DNA of 64,000 nt from positions 10,851,248 through 10,915,247 of the forward strand of contig CM068551.1 of the NCBI GenBank assembly GCA_035048495.1. The letters are read 5' to 3'. Of the stretch, positions 22,421 to 32,688 are shown piece after piece (the first letter of the stretch is position 1; each line of letters starts with the position of its first letter). This DNA comes from Euptelea pleiosperma (Eukaryota > Streptophyta > Magnoliopsida > Ranunculales > Eupteleaceae). The notes beneath the pieces were generated by a model. That model saw nothing but the letters and a program-made list of their open reading frames with translations. It did not search any database and had not been told where the DNA came from. A program made the position numbers and the translations under genes.

Positions 22421-24240
22421 TTGCAATTGCGATGGTTGAGGCTTAGTAGAATGCGATTAAGGCGAGAGCAGGAGGGTTATTGAGGGCTTAAAGGTAGACG
22501 ATATCGGTCCTTCCATCTCATATCTTCAGTTTGCACATGAAATGAATTTTTCACCAAAGCATCGCACAGTCAACTGAGGAACTTCTAAGTGTGTTCTCTG
22601 GTGCTATGAGGCAACTTCAGGTTTATGTATTAACCGAAGAGTGAGTTATTAATTAATCTACAGGTGAGGAGTATGGTGCTAGTGACATGGTCAATGTGGA
22701 AGAGCTAGCAAAGGGCTATAAGGTGGGGGTGTCTTCCAACTTATTTTGGCCTTCCGTTGGATTTTAGTTTTGACCTAAATCCATTTGGGATTCGATGATC
22801 TAATGATTCGATAAGAGATTGGATTCTTGGAACTCGAAGTATTTCTCTAAGGCTGTGTTTGGTTCAGTGGAATTAGTTTTCCAGAAGTCGATTTTCCAAT
22901 AAGCGCCACTTCCTAGAAATCCACTTCCTCGAAACAAAGCTTATCAAAAGGATTCCCAGTAAAAAAATGTATTTCTTTCCAAATCTTTGGTGGTTCTGGT
23001 TGGCACTATAGCTGTTAGATGGGATTGATTTCTAGAATTTCATCTCTGTGCTCAAAGAAACCTCCATATCCAATCGATCCAATCTCCACCTCAAAGAAAC
23101 CCAGAATTTCATCTTTGCGCTTTAGTCTTGACCGACAGACCGGGCGAAGAGAAGTGTCGCAGAGCGGTGTTGATTTAAGAGAGAGAGAGGAGAGAGGTGA
23201 GGGGAGAGAGAAGAAATGTGCATAGCTGGAAGCCTGGAAAGTCGACTTCCGCTTTTGAGGAGAGGAAGTAGATTTCCTTAAAAAAGGGGGTTAAGGAAAT
23301 GGTATTTCCGTGGGGCCCACTTTTATGTCGAAGCCAAACACGTAAAAAATGGCACTTTTCCGGGTTTTTGTTTTCTTTTCCCGGAAAAGTGCCAAACCAA
23401 ACGCAGCCTAAAGGTGGTAAGATGACTCTTATCAAAAGCACTCTCTTAGTCTTCCTATTCATTTGTTACCTCTTTTCTCTATATCAAACAACAGTGCCAA
23501 TAGGTTTGAGAAGTCGGTTTGAGATTTATTATTGAATGGTAGGGAAGATGTTTAGAAATACCATTTACTCGATTGAAGACAGTTTGCTTGCCAAAAAAAG
23601 GGGAGGATTGGGTTTTAGGCATTTCTAGAATATGAATTGAGCTCTCTTGAGCAAATGACTTCGGAGATTTGGAGACGAGATAGATAGTTTATGGGAAAGA
23701 GTAGTCGTTTCTAAATATAGTAGTAGACTTCATGGGTGGGAGAGCAACTCAGTCTCTTTATCTTATGGTGTTGGTGTGTGAAAGGGTATCTCCAACGCAT
23801 ACAAGGATTTTAGAAAAGGGTATTCAATTCAAGATTGGTAGGGTAGGTAGACAGTGAGATTTGGGAGGATATTTGATGTGGTGATAACTCTCTCCAATCC
23901 GCCTTCCTAGCTTTTTCCGCCGTGTCACAATGAGGTTCTTGTCAAAGATTGCATGATCAAGAGGAACGATGGTGTCTCTTGCAACTTGGGTCTAAGAAGG
24001 AATACTAATGACTAATTGGACGACCTTATTCTGTTACTCGAAAGGCTCGCTACGGTTACTATCTTTATCCTAAAGATTGCAACTTTTTTGCTTCACTTGT
24101 CTATGTGATCGTCGACAGATGGAGTTCAATGGACTGTTTTGCTGACCTCTGCTCTACTGAAATCAGCACTGACATCGACTAAACCAGATGACAGGGTCGA
24201 CAAATTGGAATTTGCCACTGTTTTTGTCATATTTTTAGGG
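22421..24240 (+). pseudogene. L1 LINE ORF2, 3' half
   Basis: Blocks in order: KVDDIGPSISYLQFA (RT, before the FADD box), EELAKGYKVG (usual LGCKVG), GLPLGF, then after a Tourist MITE GGKMTLIKSTL, LPKKGGGLGFRHF, ALL-K-LRRFGDE, VSLSYGVGVWKGI and DDLILLLERLATV. These match the RT-to-C-terminus order of plant L1 ORF2. Many stops and shifts are present. It continues the LINE begun at 16324; about 100 codons around the RT palm are missing between the halves. The 3' end is lost before any poly(A). Confidence 0.8.
22851..23408. mobile_element. Tourist-like (PIF/Harbinger) MITE
   Basis: The terminal inverted repeats GGCTGTGTTTGGTT and AACCAAACGCAGCC are flanked by a TAA target duplication (22848-22850 and 23409-23411). 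The GGC/GTTTGGTT terminus and 3-bp TAA/TTA TSD are typical of Tourist elements. Length is 558 bp; longer imperfect inverted homology reaches well inside both ends. It lies within L1 coding sequence, so it is younger than that LINE. Confidence 0.9.
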
Positions 24241-24513
24241 AGTGCTTGAGGTGAATTTTCAAGAGGGGGTTTTTCATGAAGATATTGGTCTTTATTTCAC
24301 GCGCATCCAGAATATGCGTGTAACTATTTGTAGAATGGAACAAAACTGACGAGAGTAAAAAAAACAAGTTTTGGCATGCCAATTTTTATGGTGCATAGGG
24401 TTGGAAATAGTACTTGTTCAATTAGTGATTGAGAACAATTTGACTACTTTCTTAAAACACACACATTACTGTGAAAAATCAACTTCTTTAGAAGGAAAAA
24501 TGCATTAGAGTAC
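24241..24513. other. HMCES intron 2, 5' part
   Basis: No coding or repeat structure was recognised. The donor of exon 2 (GTACTC at 24513) lies at the right edge. Confidence 0.4.
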
Positions 24514-24670
24514 CATCCTATAGTGGTCGGGCTTCTCGGTTTTCTTGGTGAAACTGGGAATAAGTCCCCATTTCATGCAGTGAAGAACAGTTCCTTGGGC
24601 ACCGGATCCCTCTTCTCTCCGAATAACGGGCATATATGAACCTGGCGAAACATTGAAAGATGGACGGTAC
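24514..24670 (-). CDS. HMCES: HMCES exon 2 (SRAP domain core)
   Basis: The minus strand has acceptor TTGCAG before 24670 and donor GTACTC after 24514. The codon split across intron 1 (CG plus G) gives Arg, and the exon then reads YRPSFNVSPGSYMPV, an acidic loop (IRREEGSGAQG), and MKWGLIPSFTKK, ending DHYRM. YRPS-N-SPG and M-[KR]-WGL-[IV]-PS are diagnostic SRAP motifs that shape the DNA-binding cleft around Cys2. The length is 157 nt with no stop. Intron 1 (25023-24671, 353 bp) contains GA microsatellites at 24698-24715 and 24944-24968. Intron 2 is 10,818 bp. Confidence 0.93.
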
Positions 24671-25023
24671 CTGCAATTTTTTTTATAAAACAATTAGAGA
24701 GAGAGAGAGAGAGAAAGGTGTATGAATTAATTTGTGAATAAATTTGAAGGATATTACGAGAGTGGTAAAGAGGGGGAGTGTCATGAAATTAGGGCAAATA
24801 AGATGTGAGATTGTGTTAGAGCTAACACAATTTCATTTTATTCTTCAGTTGGGAGAAAGAGACGACACTCCAAAAAGTTCATTTGCGCAAAGAGTTTCAT
24901 ATCAACGATATAGAAAACTTAAGGAATGTTACAAGACAGTGTGAGAGAGAGAGAGAGAGAGAGAGAGAACACGCGAGAGGCAGAGACGTTAAATTAGGGA
25001 AAATAAGAGGGGAGAGTGCAAAC

Positions 25024-25118
25024 CGGTCCATTTGCACGGTCCGCACGGAACCATTGTGGATACCGCAAGCTCTCGGTATGTCGTCTGCTCTGAGGGTACA
25101 ACGAGCTCTTCCGCACAT
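25024..25118 (-). CDS. HMCES: HMCES exon 1 with catalytic Cys2
   Basis: HMCES/YedK proteins bind abasic sites in single-stranded DNA and form a covalent thiazolidine link through Cys2 after removal of Met1, shielding the lesion in nucleus or organelles. The exon begins MCGRARCTLRADDIPRACG, with the invariant MCGR at the start, so 25118 is the correct start. It runs 31 codons plus two bases to donor GTTTGC at 25023; the phase matches exon 2. Together exons 1-3 code the first 112 or so residues, about the N-terminal third to half of a plant SRAP protein, with no damage. A MULE terminus lies 74 bp upstream, so the native promoter has been displaced or replaced. Confidence 0.93.
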
Positions 25119-25192
25119 TCTCTCCTCTCTCCCTCTCCCTCTCTGAATATTGCCCTGTTGTGCGACACCGAGCGCGGGAAACAATATAAGAA

Positions 25193-25260
25193 AACGGGGA
25201 TTTTTTATTGTTGCCCCGCCGTTTTCTCTGATCTCCCCCTCCTTTAGACAATAAATAAAA
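25193..25260 (+). repeat. MULE left terminal inverted repeat
   Basis: AACGGGGATTTTTTATTG followed by TTGCCCCGCCGTTTTCTCTG pairs with the inverse of about 50940-51004. The TIR is long and imperfect, as usual for MULEs. Confidence 0.7.
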
Positions 25261-25410
25261 AGACTATTGTGTCCCAACATTTTTTCTTCTCACCCCTATG
25301 AAAAAATTAAAACTACCATCTTTGCCCTTTCATTTTTGCTTATCTTCCCCCATTTCTCAATCCCCTAATCATCCCTTTTGTTATTAGAAAGAAGATACGG
25401 TGGTTTTTCA

Positions 25411-25660
25411 CCGAAACAAACTCGTGGTTCCTCACGTTCTACTTCAACAATCTCTTACCGAAACAAATTTGTAGTTTCTTTGGTTCTATTTTCGCAATCT
25501 CCTACCAAAACAAACCAAACTTTTGGTTTCTATGGATTTCGACAATCTCCTACCGAAACAAATGCTTGGTTTCTTTGGATTTATTTCGACATTCTCCTAC
25601 CGAAACAAACTCGTTGTTTCTTTGGTTCTACTTCGCTAATCTCTTACTGAGACAAACTCG
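25411..25660 (+). repeat. 47-bp minisatellite in MULE leader
   Basis: Six units carry a CCGAAACAAA-type core at 25411, 25459, 25505, 25553, 25600 and 25648 (spacing 46-48 bp). Units share CTCCTACCGAAACAAA and TTTCTTTGG. The array sits between the TIR and the first ATG of the transposase gene, so it would be in the 5' leader or promoter. Confidence 0.88.
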
Positions 25661-25725
25661 GTATCAACCAAAAAAATTTAGGGTTGTTCTCTACACACAT
25701 TTCTCAACTCCTTGCAAAACAATCA

Positions 25726-26756
25726 ATGGAGGTATGTATTTTATTTAATTATTTGTGTAAATAAAGTTAAATGAATTTTTTAAGTAAAGCTATCGAATTT
25801 ATGCATAAACTTTTGAACAAAGCAAAATAAGGTGTTATTGTTTCAGTACCACAATTTGTGAGATAACCTGCCTAGTGTATGAATAAATGCATAAACTAAC
25901 TAGTTTCTACTCAATCTATTTGTTTTATGCATTGTAGGTTTTACTCCATTAATTTTTTTACGTGTAATAAAAATTGTTATATTGTTTGTTTAATTAGGAA
26001 CAAATCAGCTCTTTTAGCAACCCACAGTCTGTCGAAAATTTAGATTTGTCGGATTACTTTACGACAAAGAAGGTATGTTATTTATTGAATTAAATTTTTA
26101 CACGTTTATTTCTTTATTTGCAATTATATATAAAAAAAAAACTAGATACTAACGTATAGAAATTTGAAATGTAGGTCTTCAACATTCGTCAAGAACTAAT
26201 TGATTGGACTCGAGATATTGGTAAAAAAATAGGGACTATCGTTGTTATCAACAAGTCTGATTATGGTACTTGTTTTAAAAGACCTAGAATCACATTTGCT
26301 TGCGAGGGAGGTGAAAGTTATAGAGAAGTTAAAAAAGAGTGTGTGAAGGAGGTGCAATCTCGCAGAACGGGAACGAAAAGGTGTGGCTGTCCATTTGCAT
26401 TGAAGGGTATTAAGATGTCGTATGAGGATCAGTGGATAGTTGAAGTGGTTTGTGATTTTCATAACCATCCCCTTGCCAAAAATTATGAAGGACATTCATG
26501 TGCTGGTAGACTGAATGATGAAGAGAAATCAATACTGACAAATACGTCGAAGAGTGGTATAAAGCCTCGAGAGGTCTTAGTTGCATTAAAGGGAAGAGAC
26601 AAGAACAACATGTCTACGATGAGTATTATTTATAATTATCGTTATCACATGAAAATTGCAAGAATGGCCGGCAGAACTCAGATTCAAGAGTTATTCAAGA
26701 ATTTGTGTGCACTAAAATATATGGAATGTCATAGAAGTAACAGTGATAACGAGATT
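25726..26756 (+). pseudogene. MULE transposase, N-terminal part (FAR1-like)
   Basis: Three exons fit: ATG GAG (25726-25731, donor GTATGT), 25998-26072 (donor GTATGT), and 26175 on, all phase 0. Exon 3 begins VFNIRQELIDWTRDIGKK and contains TFACEGG, GCPFALKG, WIVEVVCDFHNHP and NDEEK, the FAR1-type DNA-binding region of MULE transposases, a WRKY-GCM1-like zinc fold with C/H residues visible. The frame is open until a CACTA element enters after codon ...SDNEI at 26756. The short first exon is inferred from splice consensus only. Confidence 0.85.
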
Positions 26757-26784
26757 CACTACACCAAAAAGCCCAATTTGCAAC

Positions 26785-27065
26785 AACCAAATTTTATCAT
26801 TTGAAACGGTTTTGGACCGTTCGATATTTACAACGGTTCTAAACTGTTGTAAATGTTTGGAACGGTCTAAAACCATTGTAAGATAATATACACCGTTGTT
26901 GTTATATGGTTTTGTAGATTTTTAGGGTCATCGTTATTTCAACAGTGTGAACCGTTGTTAAAATTTGTAAGAACCATTTCAAAGGTCTTAACAACGGTGT
27001 TGATAGGTGTCTAAAGAACGGTTGAGAACTGTTTTGGATTTTAAAACGGATAGAAACCGTTTCAC
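26785..27065 (+). repeat. CACTA left subterminal repeats
   Basis: About six to eight degenerate copies of GAAACGGTTTTGGACCGTT-like palindromes are present, for example at 26802, 26830, 26858 and 27040. CACTA transposase subunits of the TNPA type bind short subterminal repeats of this kind; binding here is inferred. Confidence 0.85.
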
Positions 27066-27126
27066 ATATGTTCGTCGAAAAAAAAAAATTTGAGAAGGGC
27101 GTGAACACATTTCAGCCCGCGCCAAG

Positions 27127-27134
27127 TATAAATA
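27127..27134 (+). promoter_or_regulatory. Likely CACTA promoter TATA box
   Basis: TATAAATA sits just inside the left subterminal repeats and upstream of a CT-rich leader, a typical promoter position for the transposase transcript. Confidence 0.5.
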
Positions 27135-27260
27135 CCCTTTCTAAACTCATTCGTTCTTGCTGTGGCGATCAAACACACTTTTGCAATTTTGTGCGAACTC
27201 CGTTGCCCTTGTTCGTCATTGCCCTCGTCAACGCCGGTATAGATCTCTGCCCTTCCCCCC

Positions 27261-27272
27261 TCTCTCTCTTTC

Positions 27273-27343
<71 letters not shown>
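27261..27343 (+). repeat. (CT)n microsatellite
   Basis: A nearly pure CT tract of about 80 bp lies downstream of the TATA box, probably in the 5' leader. Overlapping Leu/Ser-rich open frames here are artefacts of the repeat. Confidence 0.95.
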
Positions 27344-27344
<1 letters not shown>

Positions 27345-30084
27345 AAAGTTTTAGGATTTTAGGGGCTTTAGGGTTTTATGTTGGTTGATTCCTTGGTTAG
27401 ATTTTCGGTCTTGTTTTACGATTTTAGGGGTTTAGGGGTTTTAGGTCTTGTTTCTTTCCCTCCTCGTCTATTTGGTTTGCTGGGTTGCTTTTAAAGCCAT
27501 TGTGAACTATTGAGTGTGATTTCAGAGTCTTCAACTCTTCTGGAGTTGTTTTTTTTAACAAAAATCGTTGTACACCGAAGAAAGCTTGAATATTTTGGTT
27601 TTAAAAATTGGAAATAGGTAGGTTTTCATTGGATGATTTTGTTCTAGTTATTTTTATCAGTAATCCAAGCGAAAACCCTAATAAAAACATATTTTCTAAA
27701 GATCATGAAAACCCTTAAAGGTTGCATATGTAGTTTTGTTAGATTTGGTGTTTTCATAAATATTTCTTCTAGAAATTGTAGGGGTTCGAACAGCAAAACT
27801 TACTTGGTTTTTCATTGCAACTCAAGTTCTCTGAGTTATGTCTGAATCAGGTGAATTCTTAAACTCTTGGGCTTTATTTAGTTTGAGCTGATTTAAGTGA
27901 TATGGGTTTCTTCTATTGATCTTGCTGCTTTGTTTGAGCCCTCTCTCACACATCCCCAATGGGTTGTCGTCCAAACTGAGTTATTCTATTATGGGTTGTC
28001 TTATTATTTGAGAGTATTTTCTCTTCTTTATTGGCAACATGCTTTCTCGTGTTTACCCATCTCTTGCACAGTTGACACTGGATCTTTAAAATGTCCATGC
28101 TCTTGAATTCCACACTTTCAACTGAAGTAGTATTAATTTTTTTTTTTGATAAGTAACTTGAGTAGTATTAATTAATTGTGAATCTTGCATGAACAGCCAA
28201 TGTATCAAACCAAGTTTGCTAGTCAATAACTTTGCCAGAGTTTACTTTTTGGGAAGTTTGTTATATGCAACAAATAGGCTTGAAATGTTAAAAAATAGGC
28301 TGTTGCCTTAAAAAGTGATGGCCCATTTCTTTTTGGCCTCAAGTGGGTGTATAGGCTCCAATGGTCCACAATAGTCATCTGACTCCAAATTAATGACAAT
28401 ATAGTTAGAAAATGAAGAAAAATGGGATTTAGTTTTGGTCACATTTTGCTCCATTTTCTTGTGGGCTTAAGGCTTCTAGCTGGTTAAGCATGGGAATGAG
28501 AAAAAGAAGAAGAGTTCTGGGAATTTTGTTTGCTTATTAATTATTAATTGAGTGTGTGTGTGTTCTATTTGCAATAGATTAAACTAAGCTAATATTCTGC
28601 TTAAATTAATTTATTCAGGTTCTAGGTTTGTATTAATTAAGTTACAAGAGATGAAAACAGGTAGAAAAACTTCCCAAATGCATGACATTATAGAAGAATA
28701 TGAACTCAGCATTACATCTAAAATAATAGAACACAATCATGGCCAAAAGGCTGAGAAAGGTATAATACACACACTATATAGGATGCATACATTATATATA
28801 TTCTTGATCATGGTTACATTTTAAGATATGACAAACATGCAGCATGTCATTGTTCTATAAATTTGTTTGTTTCTTACTTGTTGGTTGTCTTACTAACTGA
28901 TTGGGTTCTTGATGGCTTGAGAATTACTTGAAATGAGATGGGTATTGCTTGTAATGTGAGTCTCACTCTTTTTTTCCTAATCTGGGTTTGGATTTTGATT
29001 GACTGTTATGATGATCAAAATAGTAAGAATCTAACAATAAATGGGTCAGTGGCAAATGCTATAATACTAGGGTAATGTCAAACTTTTATCATTATCTCTA
29101 CAATAATTTTTTTGTATGTGAAACCTTTAATCCTATTTCGTTATGTATAATAGAGGTCTCATACTAGATTCTTACTTGAGAGAGGCAGATAACAGTCATA
29201 AAATTAGCCACTGGCCCATTTATTGTTGGTGCAGGAGGAGTATCTAACATATTTGTCCACAGGCTTGCTGAAAATATTCAACATGCATATGGTGAAGTAG
29301 CAAGCATTGTTGAACATGTTATTTTCTTTTGTATATTGTCATTTTTGAAGAGTTCTTTTTACTTGTAGTGGTAATACCATCATCTTCCTTTATTTAGTTG
29401 TTTTGTTATTCTTAGAGATTTAATGTTAGATGTTAGCAATGGGACATGTCCTTTCAAGATATTTGAAACTTTTTTATTTTAAACTGAAATAGGTTGGGTT
29501 TTATCCTCTTTTTTATGTTTTTTTTTTTACATTTTAGGTTTGCTGTGCAGATTGAATCTTGTAAAAGAATTTTGTGGCTAGTGCTTTGAATTGCAAGAAG
29601 GTATGATCGTGATTGGGCTTTTCTTGATTTTATAGTTATATGGTGGTTGTTGGTTGCTATAATTGAAGTGGTAGGGCCAAATGGGTCAGCCTATTTGACC
29701 ACCACATCCCAAGGATTAAATGAATTACTTTGAAGTTACTTACCGATGAATAACTTTAATAAGAACCCCATTTATTTTTTTAGAATTGTAATTTTTTGGT
29801 AAGTAGTTATATTTGAGCAAATTCAAGTTAGGCTTATGTAATATTATATGTTAAGTAGTTTTATTTAGCAAATTCATGTTCTAGCAATGTTTAATGTAGG
29901 GTGTATAATTTTTTTGCTTCCGTTGTATTTTTCTCTTTTTCTTTTATAAATTTTCTTTTTGTTATCAATCATATCTAGCATTGTTGCTTTATTTTTGCTT
30001 GTTTAGGTTTTAGTTTTCTCTTCATTGATATTTTGTTAAGTAGTATTTAGGGTTTTTAATTTCTTTCTAGATGATTGTCCTTAC
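27344..30084. other. CACTA interior, non-coding leader or introns
   Basis: No domain was recognised over 2.7 kb. T-rich, intron-like composition suggests 5' leader introns or captured intronic DNA. A stretch at 29221-29330 (IVGAGGVSNIF-like in one frame) might be a decayed captured exon, but it cannot be assigned. Confidence 0.35.
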
Positions 30085-31694
30085 TGAAATTAAGGTTTTT
30101 CCACGTCGTTGGTTACGGAAACCCTAAAGTTCAACAATATTTATAATTTCTCTGAATTGGTTCACTTAATCTGCAAATAAGCAGACTTGCACAGTGGCTC
30201 GTGTCGGATATCGTCCGCACTCGGGATTAGTTAGCACAATAAGAAACAAGAATAATCAGAAAATGCTCAGAATAAACGGAAGGGTGAGAATGGTGGAGGT
30301 TGATTTAAAATATGCTTGAGATTGTTGTTAAAACTATTAGAATAAAAAAACATAAGAGAAACGAGAATGAAAAATACAATAAATGAAAACAACTTAAACT
30401 TGAATTTAAAACTTGTTCATTAAACTAAAAACAAATGCTTACAATGCTTGTTCAAATGCTTTACAATGGAAATAACATTAAACCAAATTAATCTAGAAAG
30501 CCATTAAAATATTACCCTAGAAAGCATGTAAAGGTAGAGAGGGAAAGAAGAGAAAGAAAGAAGGTAAGAAGGTTAGAGAGATGAATTAGAGAGAAGGTTA
30601 CCATTGAAGAGGTAGATGGTGCAACTTCGATTGGATAGACCTCAATAGGATTGAGGATTGTAGCCTTTGATTGTGGCGAATGGAATGGGCAGCAAGGAGA
30701 CGTTGTTGTTTGAACCTTTGCACTTCGAGGTGGAGGCATTAATGGTGAGCTCGCCGGAGAAGAAGGGTGAAGAAGAAAAAGAAAGAAGAAAGAGAGGAAG
30801 AGAAGGGGGAGGGAACCAACCCAAGAAGGAGAGATCGTAGATCTCTTATAGACTTTTTTTTTCTTTTTGCTTGTTGTAAAAATGATGATCGTTGGATTTA
30901 GAGAGATCCAATGGTTGGGAATGGGTTAGTTAGATGAGAGAGAGAGTGACTAGGATATAGAGATATGGGGGAGAGAAGAATCGGTCAAGTGAGACCAATT
31001 CTCTCTTGTTGTTGCAAATGGGCATGAGCATGGGTAATGGGCATGGGCATGGGCATGGGTCATGGGTATGGGTCATGGGTCATGGGCTTAGGCATGGGCC
31101 TATGTCATGGGCCAAGATAGATAGATAAAGAGAGAAATAGGAGAGAGGTGAGAGAAAAATACAAAAATAAAAGCATTGGAGGGTCTTGAACCCTGGTCTT
31201 TTTTATTCTCTCTCATCCGCTCCACCAATAAGTCAAACTTATCATTTGACGTCAATTGGTGTGGCCTTTAACACCTAAATCCTTCTCTTGGTCTCCAGCT
31301 ATTCTTCTCTCTCTTAGTCCTTGTTCCGGCTCTACGATCCTCTAGCTTTGCCCGTACATATCTTCTATCTTTTTATCCTAGCCTGTTGACTCTTTAAGCT
31401 TTGATAGAAGTCTTCTGTGGTTGATCGCGGCCTGCCAGTCCTCGAGAATCGCCCGAAAGGATCTCCTACAAGTGAAAAAGCGCGTAATGAGATTCAACTA
31501 AAATGGCTTGATGCTGGACTATTCAAAATGCGTATATTTCATGCAAATAGTAGATTTTCGTCTAAAGAATGCATTCTACGCAATGAAAGAAACTCTTATA
31601 TGAAAAAGTTGATAAAAAGATAAATTTTACGTAGGAGAATGCGACATCGCAATAAGGATAATGGCTTAAAATAAGCACTTTTGAGCGAATATCA
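30085..31694 (-). mobile_element. Solo LTR, Tat/Athila-like family (1.6 kb)
   Basis: On the minus strand it begins TGATATTCGCTCAAAAGTGC (31694) and ends ...AATTTCA (30085). CTTAC flanks both sides (30080-30084 and 31695-31699), a perfect 5-bp TSD. Both ends match the LTRs at 43443 and 55716, including the ACCAACGACG...GGAAAAA end block. It is shorter than those copies because of internal deletion. A GGGCAT minisatellite occurs at 31019-31095. No internal element sequence remains, so it formed by LTR-LTR recombination. Confidence 0.93.
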
Positions 31695-31699
31695 CTTAC

Positions 31700-32688
31700 C
31701 ATCCAAATTAAAGATTGCAAAAATATCATATATATGATCACATAGTACCATCGAATTTTGATTATTTCGTTATATGTTTAAGTTGTCTCATATCTATTTA
31801 GGTGTTAATCAAATTTTAGGGATGTTTCATACCAAGTTGATATTGGGGAATGGTGGTATGAGAACAAGGTTGGTAATAACCTTAATCTCTAGCCTCTGTA
31901 TCTCTGATGTTGTTCTTTTTTTGCTTGAGTTCATTTAATTAGCTTACATCGGCCTTATAAAAAAATTCTTTTAATTTATATTCAAGTAATTGCATTCATT
32001 GTTATCCATCAACCTGTAACAGCCTTGACCCCGCTCTACTATACCCATGGTATAGTGAATGATGGGTCTTTATAGTCTATGTTAAACAGCTTAGATTGAC
32101 TTTAGGTTGTGCATATCTTCATGTAATTTTCTAGAGACCTATCACCCTACCCTTAAATGATATAAGTTGCCCATTTGAGGATTATTATTTGTTATGTTGT
32201 TTATCTTACTTAGTAAGTGAGATGCTCATGTATTGAAGAGATGTAATCTAGTTACAATAATCTCTCCGTATACATGTCTATTTCATTTGCAAGTACGATA
32301 TGCCTCTTGCAAATAATGATCTTTGAATTATCCAGAGTGGACAGTTCAGGAATTGATATTTGTTATGTGTTGTTTGTATATATGGATTGTATGTACTGGT
32401 TCGAAATCTGGTAATATTTCGTCGTTTTTCCCCGGATATACTATTTTTTGTTGTTTTTCATGCCTTGACTATCTTCTATGATTGGCATGAAAAAAAAATG
32501 TATGTATATTTGGGGAAATGCGGGGAGATGCTGCCGAATTTTGAACAAGTACATACAATTCATGTATACGATCAACACATAACAAAATCAATTCTTGAAT
32601 GGGTTAGGGTTGACTTAGCAACAATTGAACGTATGTACTCAAATTAAACCTAAACAAATGCATAACATTATATGTTCTAGTGTACAAC
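31700..32688. other. CACTA interior before transposase
   Basis: No supported gene. The open stretch at 32360-32647 shows no recognisable motif and precedes the transposase start; it may be 5' leader. Confidence 0.3.

Noticed and set aside
27068..27388. ORF with a long Ser-Leu repeat
   Set aside because: It is an artefact of the CT microsatellite in the CACTA leader.
29215..29330. Possible captured exon with a Gly-rich phrase
   Set aside because: Too short and unspecific to assign to any family.
32360..32647. 95-codon ORF upstream of the CACTA transposase
   Set aside because: No motif was recognised and no splice link to the transposase exon could be supported.
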